A DNA stretch of 64,000 nucleotides from Paraburkholderia largidicola (GCF_013426895.1 NZ_AP023175.1:2542001-2606000); one strand, 5' to 3'. Shown: positions 8,443 to 17,394, numbered from the stretch's first letter. The notes: generated by a model not told the origin, from the letters alone. A program made the numbers and translations.

Positions 8443-8609
8443 GCGCAAACACAAGCAAGCCACACCGCATGCGCAGCAAAAAGCAAGAAACACCATCCGC
8501 GCCGCGCAGGCGCCAACCCCGAACGCCAGCGCGGACTACAAAAACACCAACAACAGAAGAACAGAAAGAACAAAAAGAACAGAAAAACGAAAAAGGAAAA
8601 AACCAAAAA
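8443..8609. other. A-rich purine-biased tract downstream of paoC
   Basis: Between element copy 1 and the paoC stop. About 8525-8605 the plus strand is almost only A, G and C with long A-runs, which reads as a U-rich trailer on the paoC transcript. The composition departs sharply from the surrounding GC-rich DNA. It may act as a Rho-independent-like 3' end without a clear stem. I see no gene in it. Confidence 0.4.
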
Positions 8610-10826
8610 TCAAACCATCACAACCTTATCAATCGTAATCGGCAAATCCCGAACCCTCACGCCGGTGGCGTGATAAACCGCATTCCCAATCGCCGCCACC
8701 ACGCCAGTGATCCCAATCTCCCCAATCCCCCGAGACCCGAGCGAATTAATAAAAGGATCAGGCTCATCGAGCACAAGCACATCCAGTTCCCCAACATCGG
8801 CATTCACAGGCACGTGATACTCAGCGAGATTGGCGTTAATAAACCGCCCATACTGCGTATCAAGCGTGGTTGCCTCTTCGAGCGCAGCACCAATCCCCCA
8901 CACAAGCCCACCCATCAACTGACTGCGCGCAGTCTTCACATTCAGCATCCGCCCAACGTTATAAACGCCCGTAATCTTCGCCACACGAATCGATCCAAGA
9001 TCAGCATCGACATGTACTTCGGCGAACACGGCGCCCCACGAATGAAACGAATAGCGTTGCTTCTCGTCGCCGGGTTTGGTACTCGTGGTCGCCTCGATCG
9101 GTTGCCCGCCCGCGCGGGCAAGCACAGCCGCGATGGGATCGCGCTTCGACGAATCGGCGCGACTCATGACCCAACCGTTCTGCACGACGACATCATCCGG
9201 TGGAACGCCAAACACGGGCGAACCACGATCCGCAAGCGCCATCGCCACCAGCTTGCCGCGCGCCTGATCGCACGCATCGCGCACAGCCGGCGACACGCTC
9301 GCGACCGACTGCGAGCCGCCCGACACCGGCGCCTTCGGCAGCGACGAATCGCCGAGGCCAAAGCGGATATTCTCCGGCGCAATGCCGAGCGCATCCGATG
9401 CGACCTGCGTCATCACCGTGTACGTGCCCGTGCCGAGGTCCTGCGTGCCGGACACCACCATCGCGGTGCCGTCCGGCAGGATGCGCGCCAGCGCCGCCGC
9501 CTCGCTGCGATTGGCGGGGTACGTCGCCGTGCCCATCCCAAGGCCGATCAGCGTATTGCCGTCGCGCATCGAACGCGGCTGCGGCTTGCGACGCGACCAC
9601 CCAAAGCGTTCCGCACCGACGCTATAGCACTGGCGCAAGGCCTTGCTCGACCACGGCTTGTTTTCCTGCGGATCATTCTCCGCGTAGTTCTTCAGGCGCA
9701 GCGCAATGGGGTCCATGCTCAACTGATACGACAGTTCGTCCATGGCCGTTTCGAGCGCCCATGAACCTGTCGTCTCGCCCGGTGCGCGCATGAAGGTCGG
9801 CGTGCCGACGTTCAGCTGTACCAGACGATGCGTCGTTACCTGGTTCGGCACCGCGTACATCATCCGCGTGACCATGCAGCAGGTCTCCGTCCAGTCTTCG
9901 GTCATCGACGTGTTCGAAAAGCTGTCGTGCCGCATCGCGGTCAACGTGCCGTCGCGCTTCGCGGCGATCACGAGGCGCTGCTCGGTGTACGGCCGCCCGC
10001 CGACGGAGCCGAACATCTGCGGCCGCTCCAGCGCGAGACGCACGGGCCGCCCCGTCTGCTTCGCGGCCATCGCGCACAGCACCACGTGCGACCACGCCGA
10101 GCCCTTGCAGCCAAAGCCGCCGCCGACGAACGGCGAAATCACGCGCACGTCGTCGGGCGACATGCCAAGTGTCTTCGCGACGGACGTGCGCGTGCCCGTC
10201 ACGCCTTGCGTCGAATCGTAGAGCGTCAGTTGCGGGCCGTCCCACACGGCCATCGTCGCGTGCGGCTCCATCGGGTTGTGATGCTCCATCGGCGTCGTGT
10301 AGACGGCGTCGACGCGTACCACGCCCGCAGCAAGACCCGCATCGTAGTCGCCTCGCGAGGTGTCGGTCTGGCGGCCTTGCGGCTTGTCGGGCGCATGCGC
10401 GCTGGACTTGGCTTTCGTGAAGTCGAGCGCCGCCGGTTGCGCCGCATACGTGATGCGCAACTGACGCGCGGCATCGGTTGCATGTTCGAGCGTATCTGCG
10501 ACCACTACTGCGATCGGCTCGTTGCTGTAGTGGATCTGGTTGTCCTGCAGCAGCGACAGATGTCGTCCCGCCGGCGGCGCGAGCGCGGGCCGTCCGCCGT
10601 TCGGCAGGCGCGGCGCGTTCTGGTACGTCATCACGAGCAGCACGCCGGGCAATGCCTGCGCGCGGCTCGTGTCGATCGATGCAATCGCGCCTTTTGCCAC
10701 CGTGCTCGTCACCAGCACGCCATGCGCGAGACGCGCTTCGGGAAACTCGGCTGCGTAGCGCGCTTCGCCCGTGACTTTCAGCAAGCCATCGGTGCGATCG
10801 AGCGGATGTCCGATCATCGTATTCAT
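8610..10826 (-). CDS. paoC: aldehyde oxidoreductase molybdenum-binding subunit
   Basis: A 738-aa xanthine oxidase-family subunit (E. coli PaoC/YagR is about 732), binding molybdopterin cytosine dinucleotide. It begins IGHPLDRTDGLLKVTGEARY, typical of the family. A Gln/Gly-rich cofactor loop (FVGGGFGCKG) is at about 214-223. The catalytic Glu lies near the C-terminus in SRGIGEIGITGVVAAIGNAV. Together with PaoA and PaoB it should oxidise aldehydes to acids in the periplasm. Its start overlaps the end of paoB by four bases. Confidence 0.93.
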   Translation of the reverse strand: MNTMIGHPLDRTDGLLKVTGEARYAAEFPEARLAHGVLVTSTVAKGAIASIDTSRAQALPGVLLVMTYQNAPRLPNGGRPALAPPAGRHLSLLQDNQIHYSNEPIAVVVADTLEHATDAARQLRITYAAQPAALDFTKAKSSAHAPDKPQGRQTDTSRGDYDAGLAAGVVRVDAVYTTPMEHHNPMEPHATMAVWDGPQLTLYDSTQGVTGTRTSVAKTLGMSPDDVRVISPFVGGGFGCKGSAWSHVVLCAMAAKQTGRPVRLALERPQMFGSVGGRPYTEQRLVIAAKRDGTLTAMRHDSFSNTSMTEDWTETCCMVTRMMYAVPNQVTTHRLVQLNVGTPTFMRAPGETTGSWALETAMDELSYQLSMDPIALRLKNYAENDPQENKPWSSKALRQCYSVGAERFGWSRRKPQPRSMRDGNTLIGLGMGTATYPANRSEAAALARILPDGTAMVVSGTQDLGTGTYTVMTQVASDALGIAPENIRFGLGDSSLPKAPVSGGSQSVASVSPAVRDACDQARGKLVAMALADRGSPVFGVPPDDVVVQNGWVMSRADSSKRDPIAAVLARAGGQPIEATTSTKPGDEKQRYSFHSWGAVFAEVHVDADLGSIRVAKITGVYNVGRMLNVKTARSQLMGGLVWGIGAALEEATTLDTQYGRFINANLAEYHVPVNADVGELDVLVLDEPDPFINSLGSRGIGEIGITGVVAAIGNAVYHATGVRVRDLPITIDKVVMV

Positions 10827-11815
10827 GCGACACCTCCCGCTGCCTGGTTCACCGCGCGCACGATCGCGTTCTGCGCAAGCCGCACCTTGAACGCGTTGTC
10901 GTGTAGCGGCTTCGCGTCATTCAGCGCCGCGGCGGCGGCGTTGTTCAATGTCGTGCTATCGAGCGGCTTGCCCGCGATCATCTGCTCGGCCACCGTCGCG
11001 CGCCATGGTTTGTGCGCAACGCCACCCAACGCGATACGCGCGCTGCGCACGTTGTTGCCGTCCATCTGCAGCGCGGCCGCGACGGATACCAGCGCGAACG
11101 CATAGCTCGCGCGGTCGCGCACCTTCAGGTAATACGCGTGCTCGCTGAAGACGGGCGGCGGCAGATCGACGGACGTAATCAGCTCGCCGGGACGTAGCGT
11201 CGTGTCGAGATCCGCGCGCTCGCCCGGCAGCCGATGAAACTCGCTGAACGCAATCACGCGTTCGCCTTGCGGACCGCTCACGCGCACGTTCGCATCGAGT
11301 GCGGCGAGCGCGACGCTCATATCGGAAGGATTGACGGCGATGCATTGCGTGCTCGCGCCGAGAATCGCATGCGTGCGGTTGTGGCCATTGATCGCGGCGC
11401 AGCCGCTGCCTGGATCGCGCTTGTTGCAGGCGGTGAACGCGGTGTCGTAGAAGTACGGGCAACGCGTGCGCTGCATCAGGTTGCCGCCGACGGTCGCCAT
11501 ATTGCGCAACTGCGCCGAAGCGCCCGCGAGCAGCGCCTGTGACAGCAGCGGATAACGCGCGCGCACGAGCGCATGATTTGCGGCGTCGCTGTTGCGCACC
11601 AGCGCGCCGATGCGCAGGCCGCCGTCAGGCAGCGTCGATACGATATCGAGCCCCTGTATGCGCGTGATGTCGACGAGCCTGACAGGTCGTGTCACGCCGC
11701 CTTTCATCAGATCGAGCAGATTGGTGCCGCCGCCGATGAACATCGTGCCCGGCTGCTGCGCCGCGCGCACGGCGCTGGTGATATCGGCGGCACGTTCGTA
11801 GGAGATTGCATCCAT
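10823..11815 (-). CDS. paoB: aldehyde oxidoreductase FAD-binding subunit
   Basis: A 330-aa FAD subunit. The FAD-binding stretch TMFIGGGTNLLDLMKGG is at about 24-40, with TVGGNLMQRTRCPYF around 107-121. Unlike most xanthine dehydrogenase FAD subunits it has a cysteine-rich insert (RCPYFYDTAFTACNKRD, then GSGCAAI and TQCIAV), matching the extra 4Fe-4S cluster of PaoB. It passes electrons from the 2Fe-2S subunit to an acceptor. It sits between paoA (11 bases upstream) and paoC (four-base overlap). Confidence 0.93.
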   Translation of the reverse strand: MDAISYERAADITSAVRAAQQPGTMFIGGGTNLLDLMKGGVTRPVRLVDITRIQGLDIVSTLPDGGLRIGALVRNSDAANHALVRARYPLLSQALLAGASAQLRNMATVGGNLMQRTRCPYFYDTAFTACNKRDPGSGCAAINGHNRTHAILGASTQCIAVNPSDMSVALAALDANVRVSGPQGERVIAFSEFHRLPGERADLDTTLRPGELITSVDLPPPVFSEHAYYLKVRDRASYAFALVSVAAALQMDGNNVRSARIALGGVAHKPWRATVAEQMIAGKPLDSTTLNNAAAAALNDAKPLHDNAFKVRLAQNAIVRAVNQAAGGVA

Positions 11816-11826
11816 GATGGTCTCCT

Positions 11827-12609
11827 TTACGCGACGTCGCTCGTCTTGATGACGAACGTCGAGTAGCTGTAGTCCGTGCCGGTGCCGACCGTGCCGCGAT
11901 GCGCGGATTGCACGGCCGCGACGATATTCACGTACGCGCCGCAGCGGCAGATGTTGCCGCTCATGCGCTCGCGGATTTCTTCATCCGTCAGTTTCGGCGG
12001 ACGGCGTCGCACGTCTGCCGTGACCGTGCTGGCCGTGCCGGCGTCGAACTCCGAGAGCAAAGCTGTCGCCGAACAGATTTGCCCCGGCGTACAGTATCCG
12101 CACTGGAACGCGTCCTGTTCGATGAACGCGCGTTGCACGGGGTTCAGCGTGCCGTTGCTCGCGAGTCCTTCCACTGTCGTGATCGCTTCGCCTTCGTGCA
12201 TCACGGCGAGCGTGAGGCACGCGTTGATGCGTCGTCCATTGGCGAGCACGGTGCACGCACCGCATTGCCCGCGATCGCAGCCTTTCTTCGTTCCAGTGAG
12301 ACCGGCGTATTCGCGTAGCGCGTCGAGCAGCGTCACGCGCGGCTCGAGTTGCAGCGCGTAATCGCGGCCATTGATGTTGAGCTTCACGGCGCGCGGCGGT
12401 ACCGTTGTGCGTGCAACGGGCTGTGCTGCGGGCGGCGTTTGTGTTTGCGCATGCGCGTGCGGTGCGGCGCCTACCGCCGCCGCCGCGGCAGCCGATTGCA
12501 GGAAGCGGCGGCGCGAATTGCTGGATGGCGAGACGTCATGCTCGTCCTGGCGGGACGTGGGCGCATCGTGTTGCGGGCACGAACCCTGACAGTCGATATC
12601 GTGGGACAT
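11827..12609 (-). CDS. paoA: aldehyde oxidoreductase 2Fe-2S subunit, Tat-exported
   Basis: A 260-aa two-cluster ferredoxin subunit. A twin-arginine signal (SRRRFLQSAAAAAAVG, ending AHAQ) lies at about 31-55; the other two subunits lack signals and would be co-exported folded. Cluster 1 ligands sit in GCDRGQCGACTV...INAC, and cluster 2 in FQCGYCTPGQICSA and GNICRCGAY. The chosen start, MSHDIDCQGS, gives a normal Tat n-region; an upstream in-frame ATG 26 codons earlier looks like leader. First gene of paoABC. Confidence 0.92.
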   Translation of the reverse strand: MSHDIDCQGSCPQHDAPTSRQDEHDVSPSSNSRRRFLQSAAAAAAVGAAPHAHAQTQTPPAAQPVARTTVPPRAVKLNINGRDYALQLEPRVTLLDALREYAGLTGTKKGCDRGQCGACTVLANGRRINACLTLAVMHEGEAITTVEGLASNGTLNPVQRAFIEQDAFQCGYCTPGQICSATALLSEFDAGTASTVTADVRRRPPKLTDEEIRERMSGNICRCGAYVNIVAAVQSAHRGTVGTGTDYSYSTFVIKTSDVA

Positions 12610-12950
12610 GATGTTCTGCTTGCTCCATGGAAGTTCGATGCAGGCTTGCGTCACATCGAACCCGAAGCGGGCGCCCGTGCATGGCAAGCCTTGTCAATGA
12701 GCAATTTCGATGCCGCTGGTGCAGAACATCACAGGACGACCGCACACGCGGCGAACGGCTTTCTCAAGCGACTTCACACTGCGTTTGGCGCGGCGCAAGG
12801 TACAAGGTTGCGGCGTGTTCGCGCACCGTTGAAAGCACGTGTTGATCGTGGCACATCCGCCGTGGCGCAGCGGTGACGGATAGATGGCGCCAAGATGGCG
12901 GGAGGATGGCGTATACGCCATGCGTCGAACGACTTCAGGCGCGATGCAAA
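12610..12950. other. intergenic region upstream of paoABC
   Basis: No convincing gene. It should carry the paoABC promoter on the minus strand. A perfect 12-bp palindrome GGCGTATACGCC lies at 12908-12919, far from the paoA start, and could be an operator or simply part of the pyrB 3' region. ATGGCG-type repeats (about 12883-12912) precede it. Confidence 0.35.
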
Positions 12951-12985
12951 AACAAAAACGCGCGTCGAACCTCGACGCGCGTTTT
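12951..12985 (-). terminator. intrinsic terminator of pyrB
   Basis: ACGCGCGTCGA-ACC-TCGACGCGCGT is a perfect 11-bp stem with a 3-base loop (12958-12982). On the minus strand it is followed by TTTTTGTTTTT, 35 bases after the pyrB stop. The plus-strand side has four T, so it may also work weakly in the other direction. Confidence 0.85.
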
Positions 12986-13019
12986 ACATGAACCAGCAAC
13001 GCATCAGCGTACCCGCCGA

Positions 13020-14312
13020 TCAATCGATGCCATGAAACACCGCATCGTCCGGACCGAGATAGGCGGGCGGACGCCATGCGGCATCGCGCATCGAATGTTG
13101 AACCAGTTTCTCGACGCCGAGCAGCACCGCGAAGATCGCCATCCGCACGGGAATGCCGTTGTCCGTCTGGCGGAAGATCGCGAGGCGCGAATCGTGGTTC
13201 AGGTCGGTGCTCAGATCGTTTGCGCCGGGGCGGCTGTCGCGCGGCAGCGGGTGCATGATCAGTGTGTCCTGGCCGCACACGGTATCGACGAGCGCCTGAT
13301 TGATCTGGAAGTCGGGCGTGTAGCCTTCGAACGATTCATCGGCGAAGCGCTCCTTCTGGATGCGCGTCGCATAGACGACGTCCGCGCCGCGCAGGCCGTT
13401 GGTGAGATCGTGCGTCTGTTCGACGACGTGTCCGTTGCGCGAGATCTGATCGACGATATACGCGGGCATTTCCAGCGTGGGCGGCGAAATCAGCGTGAAC
13501 TTGATGCCGCGATACAGCGCGAGCAGCTTGACGAGCGAATGCACGGTGCGCCCGTATTTCAGATCGCCGACCAGCGCGATATGCGCGCCATCGACGATCT
13601 TGCCCAGACGCGAGAACTCGCGCTGAATGGTGTACAGGTCGAGCAGCGCCTGGCTCGGGTGCTCGCCGGGGCCGTCGCCGCCGTTGATCACAGGAATGTT
13701 GGTGGCGCGCGCGAACTCGGCCACGGAGCCTTGGTCCGGGTGGCGGATCACGAGGGCATCGACGTAGCCGGACATCACGCGGCTCGTGTCATAGATCGAT
13801 TCGCCCTTGGCCATCGACGAAAACGTGAAGCCCGTCGTGTCGCACACCGAGCCGCCCAGGCGGCAAAACGCCGCGCCGAAGCTCACGCGGGTACGCGTGC
13901 TGGCCTCGAAGAACAGGTTGCCGAGCACCGCGCCTTCGAGCACGCGCGAGATTTTCCGGCGCCGCGCGATGGGCTGCATGATGTCGGCGACGCGGAACAG
14001 CGCTTCGACGGCGTCGCGCGAGAACTGATCGACGGACAGCAACTGCGGCTTGCCTTCGAACAGCATCTGGCTGGCCAGCGACTGCGAATCTACGCTTTGC
14101 GTATGTTTTTCGGCGGGCGCGCCGTTGACGACGATTTCCGACACGAAGCGCTCGACGATTTCCGGCATGGCGCGCGATTCCTGTGAATCGTCGGGCAGCA
14201 GCCACGTGTCGAGTGCGCGCTTCGACACGCCGATGCGCGTCGCGAAGCCGTCGCGGGTGAGATTCAGACGCCGCATCGCGTCACGGAGAAATGCTTGTTG
14301 CGGGACGCTCAT
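13020..14312 (-). CDS. pyrB: aspartate carbamoyltransferase with N-terminal HTH-like extension
   Basis: A 430-aa enzyme of pyrimidine synthesis condensing carbamoyl phosphate and aspartate. Catalytic signatures are FFEASTRTRVSF (carbamoyl-phosphate site, about 134-145), GDGPGEHPSQALLD and HPLPRD. The classic catalytic chain is about 310 residues. The extra N-terminal part includes about 50 residues (LRDAMRRLNLTRDGFATRIGVSKRALDTWLLP, split across 9-40) that read like a Cro/XRE-type helix-turn-helix. A regulatory PyrI chain is not adjacent. From memory, long PyrB forms occur in Burkholderia relatives. Whether the HTH-like segment binds DNA is unknown. Confidence 0.92.
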   Translation of the reverse strand: MSVPQQAFLRDAMRRLNLTRDGFATRIGVSKRALDTWLLPDDSQESRAMPEIVERFVSEIVVNGAPAEKHTQSVDSQSLASQMLFEGKPQLLSVDQFSRDAVEALFRVADIMQPIARRRKISRVLEGAVLGNLFFEASTRTRVSFGAAFCRLGGSVCDTTGFTFSSMAKGESIYDTSRVMSGYVDALVIRHPDQGSVAEFARATNIPVINGGDGPGEHPSQALLDLYTIQREFSRLGKIVDGAHIALVGDLKYGRTVHSLVKLLALYRGIKFTLISPPTLEMPAYIVDQISRNGHVVEQTHDLTNGLRGADVVYATRIQKERFADESFEGYTPDFQINQALVDTVCGQDTLIMHPLPRDSRPGANDLSTDLNHDSRLAIFRQTDNGIPVRMAIFAVLLGVEKLVQHSMRDAAWRPPAYLGPDDAVFHGID

Positions 14313-14717
14313 GGGCTGCCTCTCTTTTCGTCAGGAGATCGGGTGGATGTACGCGGTGCGTATATTAATTCGCCGGGCGAGGAAGTCAAGGAATTTCGTG
14401 CATCAATCCGTCCGGTGCGGCTGTTTTCGCCTGCGCCGGCGAAAAGCTCGCGGCAGCAGGCGCGGATTTGCGGTTACACTGCCGGACATGGAAAACGGCT
14501 CATTGCTTCGTGATCGTGTGGAAACGGGTGCGCATCTGCGTGCCGCGCTCGCACGCGCCGCTTCCAAAGCCAAAAAACAGTTGCTCATCTGACCGGAGCT
14601 GCTGTTCCGTCAGATGCGCGACGGAACAGCCTCGATCAACGGTCCTCGACACTCCCGCTTCTGATCCTGCTGCCTCGCCGCTGAACGGTTCCCGTACGGT
14701 CGCGTTCGAGGAAAGTC
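14313..14717. other. divergent region between pyrB and dapA-like gene
   Basis: It must contain both promoters. A 34-codon ORF at 14488-14592 on the plus strand (MENGSLLRDRVETGAHLR..., basic C-terminus) has no clear RBS and is left uncalled. A perfect 11-bp hairpin follows it at 14601-14630 (listed separately). Nothing else recognisable. Confidence 0.4.
14601..14630 (+). promoter_or_regulatory. strong hairpin upstream of the dapA-like gene
   Basis: GCTGTTCCGTC / GACGGAACAGC pair over 11 bp with an 8-base loop (AGATGCGC), eight bases after the stop of the 34-codon ORF and 88 bases before the dapA-like start. There is no U-tract. It could be a transcript-stabilising or attenuator-like structure, or a palindromic operator. 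Confidence 0.4.
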
Positions 14718-15581
14718 ATGTCCAATTTTTCCGGTATCTGGATTCCGCTTGTTACCCCGTTTTCCGCAAACGGCACGGTCGATCACGATGCGCTGCGCCG
14801 CCTGATCAAGCTCTACGCCGCCGCAGGCGTCGCGGGTGTCGTCGCGCTCGGCACGACGGGCGAGCCGTCGTCGCTCGACCCCGGCGAGCAGGAGGCCGTG
14901 CTCGCGACCACGCTCGACGCGGCGGGCCGCGCGCTGCCGGTGATCGTCGGCGTATCGGGCAATAACGCGCACGGCATGCGCGAGCGCGTGTTGCGCCTGA
15001 ACGCGTTGCCGCTCGCGGGCGTGCTGATTTCGGCGCCTTACTACGTGCGGCCGTCGCAGGCGGGCATCGCCGCGCACTTCACGATGCTTGCCGACATGAG
15101 CGAGCATCCCGTGGTGCTGTACGACATTCCCGCGCGAACCGGCGTGCGCATCGAACTCGACACGCTGCTTTCGCTTGCGGCTCATCCGCGCATTCAAGCA
15201 ATCAAGGACTGCGCGGGCTCGCTCGACAAGACGCACGCGCTGATTCTCGACGGCCGGCTGCAAGTGCTCGCCGGCGACGACATCCGCCTCTTCGACACGC
15301 TTTGCATGGGTGGCAGCGGCGCGATCGCGGCGTCGGCGCACGTGTGGCCGGAGCGTTTCGTCGCGCTCGATCGCGCGCTGAAGGCGGGGCGTCTGGATGA
15401 AGGGCGCGCGCTGTTCCATTCGCTCGTGCCGTTGATCGGCGCGCTGACAGCCGAGTCGAACCCCGCGCCTGTGAAGGCGGCGCTTGCCGTGCAAGGTCTG
15501 ATGCAAGGCGATTTGCGCGCGCCGATGACGCAGGCGAGCGAAATATTGCGGGAGCGTTTGCAGCAACTGCTTGCCGTCTGA
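14718..15581 (+). CDS. dihydrodipicolinate synthase family protein (DapA-like)
   Basis: A 287-aa class I aldolase of the DapA/NanA family. ALGTTGEPSSL (about 43-53) is the pyruvate carboxylate loop, YDIPARTG (about 135-142) holds the proton-relay Tyr and the Arg that binds the aspartate semialdehyde carboxylate, and IKDCAG (about 162-167) carries the Schiff-base Lys. Retention of the Arg favours true 4-hydroxy-tetrahydrodipicolinate synthase chemistry. YDIPARTG and IKDCAG differ from the common YNVPSRTG and IKEATG, so it may be a paralogue with another aldol substrate. Single gene, divergent from pyrB. Confidence 0.82.
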   Translation: MSNFSGIWIPLVTPFSANGTVDHDALRRLIKLYAAAGVAGVVALGTTGEPSSLDPGEQEAVLATTLDAAGRALPVIVGVSGNNAHGMRERVLRLNALPLAGVLISAPYYVRPSQAGIAAHFTMLADMSEHPVVLYDIPARTGVRIELDTLLSLAAHPRIQAIKDCAGSLDKTHALILDGRLQVLAGDDIRLFDTLCMGGSGAIAASAHVWPERFVALDRALKAGRLDEGRALFHSLVPLIGALTAESNPAPVKAALAVQGLMQGDLRAPMTQASEILRERLQQLLAV

Positions 15582-15595
15582 ATTTGCTCGGCGGG

Positions 15596-15638
15596 TTGCG
15601 TGACTTCGTCTGCGTCGACCGCACACGGAGTCACGCAA
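15596..15638 (+). terminator. hairpin downstream of the dapA-like gene
   Basis: TTGCGTGACT / AGTCACGCAA form a perfect 10-bp stem 15 bases after the stop, with a nested TGCG/CGCA stem in the loop. It lacks a T-run, so it is a factor-dependent 3' end or mRNA-stabilising structure rather than a classical terminator. Confidence 0.4.
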
Positions 15639-15877
15639 ACGCACACGCGGACATGCGACGAATCCGATGTCGTCCAATTTGAGATGCGGGCCTCGCGGAT
15701 GGCATGATAATTCGCGCCACCGTTTTCCCATCAACGAGATCGATTCGTCATCCTGCGTATGCTGGTTCACCGCAACACCGCGCCGTCTGTCGCGCGTATC
15801 ACGACATTTGCGGCGTCTTCGTCGCTCGCATGCCTGTCGCCGCGCATCGTCATGATCGGGACGCAGGGCGGCTGCTG

Positions 15878-17008
15878 ATGTCGCTGATCTGGGGAACCGG
15901 CAAGAGCCTGACGAACGGCTCGGTGCGCTTCGTCACGCGGCACACCGCGCTGACCCTCGCCGCGCTCGTCGCATGCTGCAGTTCGGCGCTGGCGTTGACG
16001 GCGGGCATCGTGATCGGCCGCGATCATCCGAAGCGCAACGCGGCCTTGCAAGCCAGCGACAGCCGCGTCGCCCGCGACTACACGATCGCGGAACTCGGCA
16101 AGCTGAATGCATCAATCGAGCAGATGCAGCCGCGTCTGACGCAGCTCGCCTCGCAGGTCGCGACGCTGCACGATTTCGAAACGCGTTTGAAGACGATCAA
16201 GTCCCTGCCGCGCCCCGTGTTCGCGCCGCCCGTGTTGTCGGCGAGCGACGTGCTCGGTGACGATGCAGGCGACGACGTGACTGATGTCGCGCGGCAGAAG
16301 ACGGGGAAGTCCCGGCCGTCGGCGAAGGGCGGCGCAAGCGCCGCTCCGAATCATGATGCGGACGTCCCTGAAGGCCCGTCGACGGGGAGCCCCGCCGGAC
16401 AGCCAATCGACAAGGCCAGCGAAGCCGCCGCAGAAAGCGGCGAAGGCGGGCCATCGCTGCCGCCGCGCCGTTGCGACGAACTGATCGGCCACCCGGCGCG
16501 CGACGCGCTGGCGATTCACGATCAGATCGCCTGCCTCGTCACGACGCTGTCGGCGCTCGAACAGGAAACGACGCCGCACGTCGCGAACTGGGAGTCGTTC
16601 CCGGGCCGCATGCCCGTCGATGGCGCGCGTTTCGGCTCGCCGTTCGGCAATCGCGTCGACCCGTTCACACATCACCTCAGCTTTCATCCGGGCGTGGATC
16701 TCGTCGCGCCGCCGGGCACGCCGATTCTCGCCGCAGCGGGCGGCCGCGTGGTTCACTCGGGCCCGCAAGGCGGCTATGGCAATGCCGTCGAGATCGATCA
16801 CGGCAACGGCCTGATCACGCGCTACGGGCACGCGTCGAAGATCGTCGTGCAGGAGGGTGATCTCGTGCTGCCGCGCCAGCATATCGCCGATGTCGGCTCG
16901 ACGGGCCGCTCGACGGGCCCGCATCTGCACTTCGAAGTGCTCGTCAATGGCGCGCCTGTCGATCCGACGGACTATCTCGCACTGTTCATGGGGCCGTCTC
17001 ATGGCTGA
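15878..17008 (+). CDS. M23 (LytM) family peptidoglycan endopeptidase
   Basis: A 376-aa membrane-anchored hydrolase: one N-terminal helix (about 25-47), a linker with a coiled-coil-like stretch (about 65-100), a Gly/Ser/Pro-rich spacer, and a C-terminal LytM domain (about 245-372). Zn ligands are present: His270 and Asp274 (HPGVD), and His351 in HLH with His349; His318 (YGHA) completes the site, so it looks active. The frame stays open 58 codons upstream, but the product from 15878 starts just before the membrane helix with GGGCGG upstream. It overlaps the next gene by eight bases in an operon with bactofilin. Confidence 0.9.
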   Translation: MSLIWGTGKSLTNGSVRFVTRHTALTLAALVACCSSALALTAGIVIGRDHPKRNAALQASDSRVARDYTIAELGKLNASIEQMQPRLTQLASQVATLHDFETRLKTIKSLPRPVFAPPVLSASDVLGDDAGDDVTDVARQKTGKSRPSAKGGASAAPNHDADVPEGPSTGSPAGQPIDKASEAAAESGEGGPSLPPRRCDELIGHPARDALAIHDQIACLVTTLSALEQETTPHVANWESFPGRMPVDGARFGSPFGNRVDPFTHHLSFHPGVDLVAPPGTPILAAAGGRVVHSGPQGGYGNAVEIDHGNGLITRYGHASKIVVQEGDLVLPRQHIADVGSTGRSTGPHLHFEVLVNGAPVDPTDYLALFMGPSHG

Positions 17009-17384
17009 TTTGCTTCGCTCTGGCCGGCGGCGCGGGCACGTTCGCGGGCATGTCGTGGCGCAGCGCGCGTATGCGTTGCAGCCCGTGCGCTCGCGCGCGG
17101 TGTGCATCGGCGTGTGGGTGCTCGTTTGCATCGCGTGCATGGCGGCGGGCGCGGCGGCGATGCGTGGCCACGTGAGGGCCGATGTGTCAGCCGATCCGCC
17201 TTGCGTTGCGCCCGCAGCGCACGACGCGTTGCAAGACGCGCTGGCGCGCGCGCAACTGGCGTTGAAGCAGGAAGCGGCGTCGCGCGCCAGTGTGCAGAAA
17301 TCCGCCGACGCGCTCACCGTCGAAGTGCGCCGGCTCCAGGCGCAAGTTCTGTTTCTGCAGGGTCAAAGCCGTTCGCACCGCTGA
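17001..17384 (+). CDS. small membrane-anchored coiled-coil protein between M23 peptidase and bactofilin
   Basis: A 127-aa protein with a basic N-terminus (RSGRRRGHVRGH), one membrane helix (about 34-55: AVCIGVWVLVCIACMAAGAA) and a C-terminal helix of about 50 residues with heptad character (ALARAQLALKQEAASRA...). I recognise no named family. Its start lies within the M23 gene and bactofilin begins ten bases after its stop. The order suggests a membrane adaptor linking the bactofilin scaffold to the hydrolase; that is inference. Confidence 0.75.
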   Translation: MADLLRSGRRRGHVRGHVVAQRAYALQPVRSRAVCIGVWVLVCIACMAAGAAAMRGHVRADVSADPPCVAPAAHDALQDALARAQLALKQEAASRASVQKSADALTVEVRRLQAQVLFLQGQSRSHR

Positions 17385-17394
17385 GGCGGGGCGC

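Noticed and set aside
8094..8606. Open frames inside the 654-bp elements (for example Phe-rich 170-codon frame)
   Set aside because: They arise from palindromes and homopolymer-like tracts, differ between the two copies and have no RBS; no transposase motifs.
8388..9764. Long plus-strand open frame over the end of paoC
   Set aside because: Opposite strand of a clear molybdoenzyme gene; basic low-complexity translation with no motifs.
14488..14592. 34-codon ORF upstream of the dapA-like gene
   Set aside because: No clear RBS and no recognisable features; kept only as a note in the intergenic description.
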